Positions 35,072 to 44,746 of a stretch of 64,000 nt of DNA are shown here, piece after piece. A model generated the notes under the pieces. That model saw only the letters and a program-made list of their open reading frames with translations. It made no database searches and was not told the DNA's origin. The first letter of the stretch is position 1. Every line of letters begins with the position of its first letter. A program made the position numbers and the translations under genes. Origin of the DNA: Pseudarthrobacter sulfonivorans (GTDB taxonomy: Bacteria; Actinomycetota; Actinomycetes; Actinomycetales; Micrococcaceae); assembly GCF_001484605.1 (NCBI RefSeq), contig NZ_CP013747.1, positions 4,216,001 to 4,280,000 on the forward strand, written 5' to 3'.

Positions 35072-36300
35072 CAGAGCTTTCCGCTGAGGGTCGCCAGCCT
35101 GGCGGCGGCCTCCTCGAGAAGGTCCACTTTCTTGCAGAACGCAAATCTGAGCAGGCTCCGTGTCCGTTCCGCGCCCTCCGGGTGGCAGAAGACGGGGACG
35201 GGGATCGCGGCCACTCCCACCAGTCCGGGCAGCCTGCGGGCCAGGTCCACGGAGTCGCCAATGCCAAGGGGTGCGGTGTCCACGTTGACGAAATAGGTTC
35301 CCTGCGGCGTGTAAACGTCGAATCCTGCGGCGCGAAGGCCTTCGCTGAGGATGTCCCGTTTTTTCTGGAGAGTGGCCGCAACGCCCTGGTAAAACTCATC
35401 CGGCAGTGCGAGGCCGGTCGCAATGGCCGCCTGGAACGGTGTACCGGAGCTGTAAGTCAGGAACTGCTTGACCGTCCGGACAGCCGCCACCAGATGGTCC
35501 GGGCCGGTCAGCCAACCGATCTTCCAGCCAGTGAAGGAGAAGGTCTTTCCGGCGGACGAGATGGTGATGGTCCGCTCCGCTGCACCCGGCAGGGTGGCGA
35601 CAGGAATGTGCCTGGCGCCGAAGGTGAGGTGCTCGTACACCTCGTCGGTGATGATGAGGCAGTCATGCTTTGCGGCAAGCTCAACGACGCGCTGCAGAAC
35701 ATGGCGGGGGAAGACGGCGCCGGTGGGATTGTGCGGGTTGTTCAACAGCACCACCCTCGTGCGGTCGGTGAAGGCCGCCTCCATGGCCGTCATGTCCGGG
35801 TAAAAGTCGGGAGCCAGCAGCGGGGCGGTGACGTGAGTGGCGCCTGACAGGCCGATGACGGCGCCGTACGAGTCATAAAACGGTTCGAACGTCAGCACCT
35901 CATCGCCAGGGCCGACGAACGCCAGCAACGTTGCGGCGATCCCCTCTGTGGCGCCGGTAGTGATGATGACCTCTGTGTGCGGGTCCGGGGCCAGCCCGTA
36001 GAACCGCTCCTGGTGGGCAGCCACGGCCTCACGCAGTTCCAGGATGCCCTTGCCGGGCGCGTACTGGTTGGCCCCGGCTTCGATGGCGGCCATCGCGGCC
36101 GCCTTGATTTCCCGCGGTCCGTCCTCGTCAGGAAAGCCCTGCCCGAGGTTGATGGCGCCGGTCTGCGCCGCCAGCGTGGTCATCTCTTCGAAGATGGTGA
36201 CGCCCAGTTGGCCGGCAGGTCCCAGCAGATTGGCGCCTGAGGCGGTGCGCTGCCACGGGGCAGGCACGCTGGGCATGGAAAGGTCCCGTGGTGGATGCAT
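35071..36300 (-). CDS. PLP-dependent aminotransferase (class I/II)
   Basis: This 409-residue fold-type I aminotransferase has INLGQGFPDEDGP, NNPHNPTGAVF, the ITDEVYEHL segment, and the PLP-Lys region SSAGKTFSFTGWKIGW. It resembles kynurenine-oxoglutarate or methionine aminotransferases (YbdL/KAT type). The substrate is not certain. I used ATG 36300; ATG 36276 (MPSVPAPWQR) is an alternative. The gene is translationally coupled to the spermidine-synthase-like gene, which hints at a shared amino acid or polyamine route. Confidence 0.88.
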   Translation of the reverse strand: MHPPRDLSMPSVPAPWQRTASGANLLGPAGQLGVTIFEEMTTLAAQTGAINLGQGFPDEDGPREIKAAAMAAIEAGANQYAPGKGILELREAVAAHQERFYGLAPDPHTEVIITTGATEGIAATLLAFVGPGDEVLTFEPFYDSYGAVIGLSGATHVTAPLLAPDFYPDMTAMEAAFTDRTRVVLLNNPHNPTGAVFPRHVLQRVVELAAKHDCLIITDEVYEHLTFGARHIPVATLPGAAERTITISSAGKTFSFTGWKIGWLTGPDHLVAAVRTVKQFLTYSSGTPFQAAIATGLALPDEFYQGVAATLQKKRDILSEGLRAAGFDVYTPQGTYFVNVDTAPLGIGDSVDLARRLPGLVGVAAIPVPVFCHPEGAERTRSLLRFAFCKKVDLLEEAAARLATLSGKL

Positions 36301-36343
36301 CCAGTCATGGTATCCCGGCCGTCCCATGCGGTAGGTTCGGTGC

Positions 36344-36844
36344 ATGAGACGCGCTGTCTGCCCCGGATCCTTTGACCCCATTCACAACGGCCATCTCGAG
36401 GTCATCGCCCGTGCCGCCGGCCTCTTCGATGAGGTGATCGTGGCGGTTTCGACCAACTATGCGAAGAAGTACATGTTCAGCCTGGGGGACCGTCTGGATA
36501 TGGCGCGCGAAACCCTGGCATCCCTCAAAGGCATTGTGGTGGAACCGGTGGGCGACGGTCTCCTGGCCGAGTACTGCCGCCAGCGGGGTGTCTCCGCGAT
36601 CGTCAAAGGTCTCCGCTCATCCTCAGACTTCGACTACGAACTTCCGATGGCCACGATGAACCGCCAGCTCAGCGGCGTGGAAACGGTGTTCCTGCCGGCG
36701 GAGGCGCACTACCTGCATTTGTCATCCACCCTGATCAAAGAGGTGGCCGGTCTGGGTGGCAGCGTGTCCGACTATGTGCCCCGGTCGGTACATAAAAGGT
36801 TGCTCGCGGGCGGGTCTGCGCCCGATCAGCCGCCAAGAGGGTAG
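36344..36844 (+). CDS. coaD: phosphopantetheine adenylyltransferase
   Basis: CoaD makes dephospho-CoA from 4'-phosphopantetheine and ATP. The 166-residue protein has the nucleotidyltransferase motif GSFDPIHNGHLEVI (T/HxGH as HNGH), LRSSSDFDYELPMA and the closing HLSSTLIKEVA. The length is normal. It is divergent from the aminotransferase pair and begins with ATG at 36344. Confidence 0.96.
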   Translation: MRRAVCPGSFDPIHNGHLEVIARAAGLFDEVIVAVSTNYAKKYMFSLGDRLDMARETLASLKGIVVEPVGDGLLAEYCRQRGVSAIVKGLRSSSDFDYELPMATMNRQLSGVETVFLPAEAHYLHLSSTLIKEVAGLGGSVSDYVPRSVHKRLLAGGSAPDQPPRG

Positions 36845-36881
36845 GCTGGTCCGGTACTTCGACGGCCGTCCGTCGCCTGGT

Positions 36882-36911
36882 TTGAGTCCCTGCGGTTCTT
36901 CAGGCTAAGAT
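36882..36911 (+). promoter_or_regulatory. candidate promoter for yceD-rpmF-rnc
   Basis: TTGAGT (36882-36887) and TAAGAT (36906-36911) are 18 bases apart and lie 33 bases before the probable yceD start. Both hexamers match the vegetative consensus at four or five positions. Confidence 0.5.
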
Positions 36912-36944
36912 GGTACGTCGGTCATATGTTCAACAGGAGTTCTC

Positions 36945-37493
36945 ATTAAACGAGATGCTAGTTCGCCCTTGGCGTTCGACGTCAAGGATCTCGGGCGCAG
37001 CCCGGGCAGCATGCGGACACTGAAGGAACATGTACCCGCACCAAGTGATCTTGGTGTGGCACTCATTGGCGTTCAGGAAGGCTCGGACATCGAGCTGGAT
37101 CTGAGGCTTGAGGCCGTACACGAAGGAATCCTGGTATCAGGAACCGCGGTCGCCGAAGTAAAAGGCGAATGCGGCAGATGCCTGGATCCCCTTGCGTATG
37201 ACCTTGAGGTCAATGTGCAAGAACTTTTCTTCTACGAGGGCGTTGTGCTTTCGGACGAAGAAGACGAAGAAGAGCAATATCGAGTCGAGCGCGATGTTAT
37301 CGATCTTGAGCCGGTGTTGCGGGACGCAGTTGTAACCATGCTGCCGTTCCAGCCGGTGTGCCGGGAAGACTGCCAGGGCCTTTGCTCCGAATGTGGAGTC
37401 CGCCTGGAAGACGAGCCGGGGCATCACCACGAGATCGTAGATCCTCGCTGGGCTGCCCTAGCCGACTTGGCTAAGCCTGACCGGCAAAACTGA
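36945..37493 (+). CDS. yceD: YceD/DUF177 family protein, probable ATT start
   Basis: This protein of about 182 residues ends in the family Cys motif VCREDCQGLCSECGV. An N-terminal half has CGRCLDPL, so it may bind metal. DUF177 proteins are always found beside rpmF and have a role in large ribosomal subunit formation (known in plants and E. coli). No in-frame ATG or GTG exists between the upstream TAA (36906) and residue 9. The ATT at 36945 has AGGAG placed 5 bases before it. It also keeps the RDASSPLAFDVKDLG block, whose P-L-x-F-D core is conserved in family members. The TTG at 36969 is the conservative alternative. Confidence 0.85.
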   Translation: MKRDASSPLAFDVKDLGRSPGSMRTLKEHVPAPSDLGVALIGVQEGSDIELDLRLEAVHEGILVSGTAVAEVKGECGRCLDPLAYDLEVNVQELFFYEGVVLSDEEDEEEQYRVERDVIDLEPVLRDAVVTMLPFQPVCREDCQGLCSECGVRLEDEPGHHHEIVDPRWAALADLAKPDRQN

Positions 37494-37529
37494 TTTGTAC
37501 GTGTTTGTCTAGAGAGAAATGAGTTAGCC

Positions 37530-37733
37530 GTGGCTGTCCCGAAGCGGAAAATGTCTCGCTCGAATACCCGCGCCCGCCGCTCCCAGTGGAAGGCAACTGC
37601 CCCCCACCTGGTGAAGACTGTCGAAAACGGCCAGGTTACCTACAGCCTGCCGCACCAGGCAAAGGTCGTTACCGACTCGGCTGGCACCGCGCTGTTCCTT
37701 GAGTACAAGGGCCGCAAGGTAGCAGACGTCTAA
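37530..37733 (+). CDS. rpmF: 50S ribosomal protein L32
   Basis: This 67-residue protein starts [22 protein letters not shown]. It lacks the C-terminal CxxC zinc pair of many L32 proteins, ending in [11 protein letters not shown], so it is the zinc-independent (C-) form. The GTG start follows AGAGAGAAATGAG. It is co-transcribed with yceD and rnc. Confidence 0.97.
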   Translation: MAVPKRKMSRSNTRARRSQWKATAPHLVKTVENGQVTYSLPHQAKVVTDSAGTALFLEYKGRKVADV

Positions 37734-37742
37734 TCGGCCGCT

Positions 37743-38495
37743 TTGGCTGACATGATGTCTTCAACTGAAGAGCTTCTGAAGCGTCTCGGTGTCTCCATTG
37801 ACGCCGGGACGCTTCGTCTTGCTCTCACACACCGTTCCTACGCCTACGAAAACGGCGGCATCCCCACCAACGAGCGGCTCGAATTCCTGGGCGACTCCAT
37901 CCTGGGCTTCTCCGTGACCGATGCCCTGTACCGGGACAACCCCACACTGCCCGAAGGCGACCTCGCCAAACGCCGCTCTGCGGTTGTCAGCACGCGCGCC
38001 CTCGCCGGCATCGGCCGCAGCCTGGGCATCGGGGACTATATCTACCTGGGGCAGGGCGAAAAGCTCACCGAGGGCAAGAACAAGGCCTCCATCCTGGCGG
38101 ACACCATGGAGGCACTCATTGGTGCCACTTACGTGTCCAACGACATTGAGACTGCCCGCCAGCTGGTCATGCGCCTGATTGGTCCGCTCCTTAAGGATGC
38201 GGGCGCACTCGGCGCCGGCACGGACTGGAAGACCAGCATCCAGGAACTGGCAGCCAGCCGGCAGATGGGTACTATCTACTACGCCGTGGAGGGGGACGGG
38301 CCGGACCACGCCCGTACTTTCACGGCTGTCCTGAATATCGGCGGCAGGCCATACGGCAATGGGTCGGGCCATTCGAAGAAGGAAGCGGAGCAGGAAGCTG
38401 CCGCGGACGCCTGGCGGCAGCTCTCCCCAAGCGCGGGAGCCGCCGTGGCCTCAGCGGCGGAGGGCGCATCACCAGAGTCCTCCCGCAGCGTCTAG
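37743..38495 (+). CDS. rnc: ribonuclease III
   Basis: This 250-residue endonuclease processes double-stranded RNA, including rRNA precursors. The signature NERLEFLGDSILG carries the catalytic Glu/Asp, and the second acidic pair is in LADTMEALIGA. A dsRNA-binding domain (about 165-232) ends GSGHSKKEAEQEAAADAW. TTG 37743 lies 9 bases after rpmF. ATG 37752 and 37755 are plausible alternatives and none has a strong ribosome binding site. Confidence 0.95.
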   Translation: MADMMSSTEELLKRLGVSIDAGTLRLALTHRSYAYENGGIPTNERLEFLGDSILGFSVTDALYRDNPTLPEGDLAKRRSAVVSTRALAGIGRSLGIGDYIYLGQGEKLTEGKNKASILADTMEALIGATYVSNDIETARQLVMRLIGPLLKDAGALGAGTDWKTSIQELAASRQMGTIYYAVEGDGPDHARTFTAVLNIGGRPYGNGSGHSKKEAEQEAAADAWRQLSPSAGAAVASAAEGASPESSRSV

Positions 38496-38503
38496 GCTGA
38501 GCC

Positions 38504-39451
38504 GTGCCCGAACTGCCTGAAGTCGAAGTAGTCCGCCGCGGACTGGTGAGTTGGGTCCGCGGCCGGACCATCACATCGGTGGACGTGCTGGACCCGCGTT
38601 CGCTCCGCCGCCATGCCCTGGGCGCCGAGGATTTCAGAGGCAACCTCCAGGGTGCCACGGTTGTGGACGTGGTGCGCCGCGGAAAATTCCTCTGGATGCC
38701 GCTGAGTGAGACACCCGGCGCCACTGGCACGCCGACCGTCGCACTGATGGCCCACCTCGGGATGAGCGGCCAGCTCCTGATGCAGGACGCGGACGTGCCC
38801 GACGAGAAACACCTCAAGGTCAGGCTGCGCCTGAGTCCCGTGGCCAGTATGCCTGAACAGCTCCGGTTTGTGGATCAGCGGATTTTCGGCGGGCTGTTCG
38901 TCACCGGCATGGTTCCCACGGACGACGGCGGCCCGGGGGGCCAGGCGGAATCTCCCGTTGCGTTCATCGCCGAGGAAGCCTCCCACATCGCCCGGGATCC
39001 CCTGGATCCGGCGTTTTCCTTTGACCTTTTTTACAGCCGGCTGCGGAAGCGCAAGACGGGCCTCAAACGCGCCCTGTTGGACCAGGGTCTCGTATCAGGC
39101 ATCGGCAACATCTATGCCGACGAGTCCCTGTGGCGGGCAAAACTGCATTACGCCCGGCCCACCGATACGCTGCGACGCGGCGACGCCGAACGGCTCATCA
39201 CCAGCGCGCGCGAAGTCATGCTGGACGCACTTGCCGCCGGCGGTACTAGCTTTGATTCGTTGTACGTCAACGTCAACGGGGCCTCTGGTTACTTCGACCG
39301 CGCCCTGAACGCCTACGGGCGGGAAGGGAGACCCTGCAGCCGTTGTGCCGCCGTCGGGATTAACTCCGTACTCCGCCGCGAGCTGTTCATGAACCGCTCG
39401 TCCTACACCTGCCCGGTCTGTCAGCCGCGCCCGCGCAACGGCCGCTGGTAG
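38504..39451 (+). CDS. mutM: formamidopyrimidine-DNA glycosylase
   Basis: Fpg removes 8-oxoguanine and formamidopyrimidines. The 315-residue protein has the catalytic N-terminal PELPEVE (Pro after cleaved Met), [11 protein letters not shown], the [17 protein letters not shown] helix-two-turn-helix, and a C-terminal zinc finger CSRC ... CPVC. The GTG start makes Pro the second residue, as catalysis needs. It lies 8 bases after rnc. Confidence 0.97.
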   Translation: MPELPEVEVVRRGLVSWVRGRTITSVDVLDPRSLRRHALGAEDFRGNLQGATVVDVVRRGKFLWMPLSETPGATGTPTVALMAHLGMSGQLLMQDADVPDEKHLKVRLRLSPVASMPEQLRFVDQRIFGGLFVTGMVPTDDGGPGGQAESPVAFIAEEASHIARDPLDPAFSFDLFYSRLRKRKTGLKRALLDQGLVSGIGNIYADESLWRAKLHYARPTDTLRRGDAERLITSAREVMLDALAAGGTSFDSLYVNVNGASGYFDRALNAYGREGRPCSRCAAVGINSVLRRELFMNRSSYTCPVCQPRPRNGRW

Positions 39452-39592
39452 GCCGCCGTCGCCCTGCCGGCCGTGATCGGGCGCTGCCCGGTGCAGGGAC
39501 AGACACCCGGAAATCCGTGGAAACCCGCAGGGACGCAGTAGATTTGGGGCAGCAAAGCAGCCGCTTCAGCCATTCAGGAGACCAGAAACACC

Positions 39593-42500
39593 TTGCACCT
39601 CAAAAGCCTTACCGTCCGTGGGTTCAAGTCGTTTGCGTCGGCCACGACCTTCGATTTTGAGCCCGGAGTCACGGCAGTGGTGGGGCCGAACGGTTCCGGC
39701 AAGTCCAACGTGGTGGACGCCCTCTCCTGGGTGATGGGGGAGCAGGGAGCCAAAACGCTCCGCGGCGGCAAAATGGAGGACGTCATTTTTGCCGGGACTT
39801 CCGGGCGGCCGCCGCTGGGCCGGGCCCATGTGTCCCTGACCATCGACAACGCTGACGGGGCGCTGCCCATCGAATACAGCGAGGTCACCATCTCGCGGAC
39901 CCTCTTTCGCACCGGGGGCTCTGAATACGCCATTAACGGCGCCAGCTGCCGTCTGCTCGACATCCAGGAACTGCTCTCGGATTCCGGTATGGGCCGGGAA
40001 ATGCATGTCATCGTGGGCCAGGGGCAGCTGGACAAGGTCTTGCACGCCACTCCGGAGGACCGCCGCGGCTTCATCGAGGAAGCGGCCGGGATCCTCAAGC
40101 ACCGCCGCCGTAAGGAAAAAACGGTCCGCAAGCTTGAGGCCATGCAGGCGAACCTGCAACGGCTGAGCGACCTGACGGGGGAGATCAGGCGCCAGCTCAC
40201 ACCACTCGGCAAGCAGGCTGATGTGGCGCGCCGCGCCCAGCGGGTCCAGTTCGATGTCCGGGACGCACGCGCACGGCTGTTGGCCGACGACCTCGTCCAG
40301 CAGCAGAGTTCACTCGAGCAGGACGTGGCTGACGAAACGGCGCTGAAGGCCCGCCGTGCCGTAGTGGAGCAGCAGCTGGAGGAGGGGCGCCGCCAGCAGG
40401 CAGCTGTGGAACAGCTCGCCGCCGAGGCCACGCCAAAGCTCAACGCCGCGCGGGATACCTGGTACCGGCTCTCCGCTTCCAGGGAACGGCTCCGTTCGCT
40501 GGGCTCACTGGCCCAGGAACGCGGCCGGCTGCTGGGCGCCGTTGATGCTGAACCGTACTCGGGCAGGGATCCTGAGCAGCTGGAACGGCAGGCCGTCCGG
40601 GTCCGGGACGAGCTGACGGAGCTGGAGCGCCACATCCTGGACCGGCGCAGCGCGCTGGACTCAGCGACGGCTGCGAAGACCGGGGCCGAACTCGAGGCGT
40701 CTGCCGAGGAAAAAAGGCTCACTGCCGTCCTGCGGGCCGCAGCGGACCGGCGCGAGGGCCTGGCGAAACTTGCCGGACAAGTTGGTGCGGCAAGATCGCG
40801 GGTTGAATCAGCGCAGGCCGAACTGGGCAGGCTGCGGGAATCACTCGCCGCCGGACAGGAACGCCGCCGCCGCGCCCAGTCGGAGTTCACCGCCCTGGAA
40901 ACCCAGGTGGCGGGGGTCGAAGAGGGGGAGGAAAGCCTCGATGCCGAATACGAGGACGCCAGCGCAGAGCTCGACGCCGTCGTCCAGGACATTGCCGATC
41001 TGACCTCCGCAGGGGGAGAAGCTGTCCGCCAACGTGACGCCCTCGCGGCCCGACGGGACGCACTGCAGCTCGGCCTTAACCGAAAAGACGGCGCGGCGCA
41101 CGCCCTCAACTCCGGGCTGGATGGCGTTGTGGGCACGCTCGCCTCGGGCCTCACCATTCAGCCGGGTTATGAGACGGCGATTGCCACGGCGCTGGGCGAC
41201 GCCTCCGAAGCGATAGTGGTCCGGGATCCAGCCGTGGCCGCCGTCGTGGTGCAACTTCTGAAGGACGACGATGCGGGGCGTGCTTCCCTGCTGCTGGCGT
41301 CTGCTGTGCCCATGCGGGACGCAAACTCCGGCACGGGCGGACCCTTGCCGGCTGGCGCACGCTGGGCTGTGGACCTGGCATCCGGCGGAGGCGTGACCGC
41401 ACCCGCCGTGGCCGCGCTCCTGACCGGGGTGGCAGTTGTTGAAGACCTGGATGCTGCGGGGATGCTGGTTGCCGAACGCCCGGACCTGACAGCCGTGACC
41501 CGGGCCGGGGACGTGTTTACCGCCCTCACGGTGACTGGAGGCTCGGCGAAGGCGCCGTCCTTGCTTGAGGTGCAGGCCGCCGTGGACGACGCTGAGGCCC
41601 GGCTGGCCGTTGTCACCGCGGATCTGGAACGGAACAGGTTCGCCCTGGCCGGCGCCGAGGTCCGGCGCGCCGAGGCCCGGACGAGGGCAGAGGCTGCCCT
41701 GGACCGCCTGCACGATTCTGACGCCCGGCTCGCGGCCGTGGCCGAAAAGCTCGGCCACCTGAACTCCATCCTGCGCAGCGCCGTCGGCGAAAGCGACAGG
41801 CTGGCCACTTCGCTGGCCAGGGCCGAGGCCAATGTTGCTACCGAGGAACAGGCGCTCGCCGCCGTTGCGGCGCGGCTGGCTGCGGCGCAGGAGGCGCCGG
41901 CCGAAGAGGAACCCTCCACCGAACAGCGCGATGCGCTCGCATTGGCTGCATCTCTGGCCAGATCTGCGGAGATGGACGCGAGGCTCTCGCTGCGCAGCAC
42001 CGAAGAGCAGCTGACCGCCACCCGCAACCGGGCTCTCTCGCTGGAGCGGGCAGCGGCCACCGAACGACGGGCGCGTGAAGAGGCAGCCGAACGGGCGCGC
42101 CGCCGTCGGATCCAGGCCAGACGGGCGGCCGCCGTCTCCGCTGCGGTGGAGCTGGCAATCCGGTTCATCGATGTTTCTGTTGAGCTGGCCCGGCATGAAC
42201 GTGACCTCGCCGAAGAGAACCGGGAAGAGCGGGACCGTGCGCTGCTGGCGACCCGGACAACCAATGATGCGCTTGCCCGCGAACTGGCAGAGCTGACCGA
42301 CTCGGTTCACCGGGACGAACTGGCCCGCGCCCAGCAGCGGGCACGGATTGAAGCCCTGGAAACACGTTCCATCGAGGAACTCGGGATCACCCCCGACGTG
42401 CTGGTGGCGGACTTCGGCCCGGACGTTCCCGTGCCCGTCCCCGCGGAGGAAAGCGGGGACAAATGGGCGGCACTGCGGACACCCGTGGACGACGACGGCA

Positions 42501-43183
42501 CACCGGTCCCCGAAGGCAAGCCCTTTGTCCGCGAGGAGCAGGAGAAGCGCCTCCGGAAAGCCGAGAGGGACCTGTCAGCCCTGGGCAAGGTCAACCCGCT
42601 GGCGCTGGAGGAGTTTGCGGCCCTGGAGGAACGCCACCAGTTCCTCAGCACCCAGTTGGAGGACCTGAAATCCAGCCGTAAGGACCTGCTGGACATCATC
42701 AAGGAAGTGGATGACCGCGTCCAGCGGGTCTTTACCGAGGCCTTTGAGGACACCCGGGACCAGTTCGTCCACGTGTTTGAGCGCCTCTTTCCTGGCGGCG
42801 AAGGCCGGCTGGTCCTGACAGACCCTTCGGACATGCTCACCACCGGAATCGAAGTCGAAGCGCGACCTGCCGGCAAGAAAATCAAGCGGCTCTCGTTGTT
42901 GTCAGGAGGCGAACGGTCGCTCACCGCCGTCGCCCTCCTGGTGGCCATCTTCAAGGCCCGCCCCTCGCCGTTCTATGTGATGGACGAGGTTGAAGCGGCC
43001 CTTGATGACACCAACCTCGGCCGGCTCATCACGATCTTCGAAGAGCTCCGGGAGTCGAGCCAGCTGATCGTGATCACCCACCAGAAACGGACCATGGAAG
43101 TGGCTGATGCGCTGTACGGCGTCACCATGCGCGGGGACGGTGTGTCCACCGTCATCAGCCAGCGGCTGGGCGCCGACGTCTAG
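39593..43183 (+). CDS. smc: chromosome segregation SMC ATPase
   Basis: This 1196-residue SMC has Walker A GPNGSGKSNVVDAL (about residues 33-46), long coiled coils (about 170-490 and 670-1000), a hinge region near 500-650 (GVVGTLASGLTIQPG), the signature LLSGGERSLTAVALL and Walker B YVMDEVEAALDDTN. It organises the chromosome with ScpAB, whose genes are not here. The TTG at 39593 gives the conserved MHLKSLTVRGFKSFA start. The ribosome binding site CAGGAG is about 12 bases away, which may lower translation. Confidence 0.97.
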   Translation: MHLKSLTVRGFKSFASATTFDFEPGVTAVVGPNGSGKSNVVDALSWVMGEQGAKTLRGGKMEDVIFAGTSGRPPLGRAHVSLTIDNADGALPIEYSEVTISRTLFRTGGSEYAINGASCRLLDIQELLSDSGMGREMHVIVGQGQLDKVLHATPEDRRGFIEEAAGILKHRRRKEKTVRKLEAMQANLQRLSDLTGEIRRQLTPLGKQADVARRAQRVQFDVRDARARLLADDLVQQQSSLEQDVADETALKARRAVVEQQLEEGRRQQAAVEQLAAEATPKLNAARDTWYRLSASRERLRSLGSLAQERGRLLGAVDAEPYSGRDPEQLERQAVRVRDELTELERHILDRRSALDSATAAKTGAELEASAEEKRLTAVLRAAADRREGLAKLAGQVGAARSRVESAQAELGRLRESLAAGQERRRRAQSEFTALETQVAGVEEGEESLDAEYEDASAELDAVVQDIADLTSAGGEAVRQRDALAARRDALQLGLNRKDGAAHALNSGLDGVVGTLASGLTIQPGYETAIATALGDASEAIVVRDPAVAAVVVQLLKDDDAGRASLLLASAVPMRDANSGTGGPLPAGARWAVDLASGGGVTAPAVAALLTGVAVVEDLDAAGMLVAERPDLTAVTRAGDVFTALTVTGGSAKAPSLLEVQAAVDDAEARLAVVTADLERNRFALAGAEVRRAEARTRAEAALDRLHDSDARLAAVAEKLGHLNSILRSAVGESDRLATSLARAEANVATEEQALAAVAARLAAAQEAPAEEEPSTEQRDALALAASLARSAEMDARLSLRSTEEQLTATRNRALSLERAAATERRAREEAAERARRRRIQARRAAAVSAAVELAIRFIDVSVELARHERDLAEENREERDRALLATRTTNDALARELAELTDSVHRDELARAQQRARIEALETRSIEELGITPDVLVADFGPDVPVPVPAEESGDKWAALRTPVDDDGTPVPEGKPFVREEQEKRLRKAERDLSALGKVNPLALEEFAALEERHQFLSTQLEDLKSSRKDLLDIIKEVDDRVQRVFTEAFEDTRDQFVHVFERLFPGGEGRLVLTDPSDMLTTGIEVEARPAGKKIKRLSLLSGGERSLTAVALLVAIFKARPSPFYVMDEVEAALDDTNLGRLITIFEELRESSQLIVITHQKRTMEVADALYGVTMRGDGVSTVISQRLGADV

Positions 43184-43238
43184 CGTCCGCGCAGGTGGCA
43201 GCCCCGAACGCCTGCCGCGTTTGTGAGAAGCTAGGGGA

Positions 43239-44447
43239 GTGAATGACATCCTCCCCATTATTCTGTCCATTGTTGCTGCCCTGGCGGTTATTGGCGGGCT
43301 GATCCCGGTCCTGTTGAAGACGCGGAAGAACATCACCCAGTACCCCGGGACGCGCGACGCCAATGATCCCGCCACCCCGCAAGGCGGGGGAACACTGCTC
43401 GAGGACGCGCCGGTGGTTCCGGCCGAGCGCAACGCTCCCGCCGGCGTCGACCTCGAAGACGTCGAAGTCACCGATGTACCTGATGACGTGGCGGGCCTGG
43501 AAACCATCCAGGTTGAGACGCCCCTTCCCGTTGCCGGCCGCCTGACCCGCCTCCGTGAGCGCCTGGTCCGGTCGAACAACATCCTCGGCAAGAGCCTGCT
43601 CGCGTTGCTGTCCAGCGACAAGATCGATGAACACGTTTGGGACGAAGTGGAGGAGACCCTCCTGCTGGCCGACCTCGGCACTGAACCCACCATGCAGCTG
43701 GTCGACGCCCTGCGGGAGCGCGTGAAAGTGCTCGGCACCAGGACCCCTGAGCAGGTCAAGGCGCTGCTCCGCGAGGAACTGATCAAGCTCGTGGATCCCA
43801 CGATGGACCGCGCCCTGCGCACCGACCGGCACGCGGACAAGCCGGCCGTCGTGCTGGTGGTAGGCGTCAATGGCGTGGGCAAGACCACCACCGTAGGCAA
43901 GCTCGCCCGCGTGCTCGTTGCCGAGGACAAGGACGTCCTGCTGGGCGCGGCGGACACGTTCCGCGCGGCAGCCGCGGAGCAGTTGGCCACGTGGGGCCAG
44001 CGTGTGGGTGTTCCCACCGTGAAGTCCGACGTCGACGGCGCGGACCCGGCGTCCGTCGCCTATGAGGCGGTCAAGGCGGGCATTGAGCAGGAAGTCGACG
44101 TTGTCATGATTGACACGGCGGGCCGCCTGCAGAACAAGACCGGCCTCATGGACGAACTCGGCAAGGTCAAGCGCGTCATCGAGAAGCTGGCCGAGGTGGA
44201 TGAGGTTCTGCTGGTGCTGGACGCCACCACCGGCCAGAACGGCCTGAACCAGGCCCGCGTTTTCTCCGAGGTAGTGAACATCACCGGCATCGTCCTGACC
44301 AAGCTGGACGGGACCGCCAAGGGTGGCATCGTGGTGGCCATCCAGAAGTCACTCGGCGTGCCGGTCAAGCTGATCGGTCTTGGCGAAGGCGCCGATGACC
44401 TGGCTCCGTTCGAAGTTGAGAGCTTTGTCGACGCCCTGCTGAACTGA
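43239..44447 (+). CDS. ftsY: signal recognition particle receptor FtsY
   Basis: This SRP receptor GTPase docks ribosome-Ffh complexes at the membrane. The 402-residue protein has an N-terminal membrane helix (ILPIILSIVAALAVIGGLIPV), an acidic A region, the N domain and the G domain: GVNGVGKTTTVGKLAR (G1), DTFRAAAAEQL, DTAGRLQNK, TKLDGTAKGG. The GTG at 43239 overlaps GGGGAG almost directly, so the spacing is unusually short. No other start fits the membrane helix. A terminator follows. Confidence 0.95.
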   Translation: MNDILPIILSIVAALAVIGGLIPVLLKTRKNITQYPGTRDANDPATPQGGGTLLEDAPVVPAERNAPAGVDLEDVEVTDVPDDVAGLETIQVETPLPVAGRLTRLRERLVRSNNILGKSLLALLSSDKIDEHVWDEVEETLLLADLGTEPTMQLVDALRERVKVLGTRTPEQVKALLREELIKLVDPTMDRALRTDRHADKPAVVLVVGVNGVGKTTTVGKLARVLVAEDKDVLLGAADTFRAAAAEQLATWGQRVGVPTVKSDVDGADPASVAYEAVKAGIEQEVDVVMIDTAGRLQNKTGLMDELGKVKRVIEKLAEVDEVLLVLDATTGQNGLNQARVFSEVVNITGIVLTKLDGTAKGGIVVAIQKSLGVPVKLIGLGEGADDLAPFEVESFVDALLN

Positions 44448-44480
44448 TATGTAGGTGTTCCTTGTCAAGAGGGCAAGGGT

Positions 44481-44518
44481 GAGCGGTCCAAGGCTGGTTT
44501 GTCTTGGACCGCTCTTTT
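44481..44518 (+). terminator. intrinsic terminator after ftsY
   Basis: A perfect 12-bp stem (44481-44492 with 44503-44514) is followed by TTTT. It ends the smc-ftsY transcript and marks the left border of the IS region. Confidence 0.93.
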
Positions 44519-44746
44519 GTGTCCGTTCCCTGCTTGGTCCGGTTGGCTGGCGCGTCGTGATCGACGGGGGGCGCTGTCAGACTGATATGCGCGGGTTGGT
44601 TACCGCAGGACGAGGTGTTCGGCTGGAGGGGTGCCGCTGGTCTAGGAATGTCGGGCGTCACCGGCGTTTGCCGGTTGTCCATAGTTCAGTCGCGGGTCTC
44701 CTCCACGCTGCCGAGCGGTCCGGGTCGGGCCGGGAACGGCGCACGT

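Noticed and set aside
44443..44589. ACTGATATG direct repeats (44443-44451 and 44581-44589) as an IS target duplication
   Set aside because: Both copies lie on the same side of the transposase and one overlaps the ftsY stop, so they cannot be the two borders of the element.
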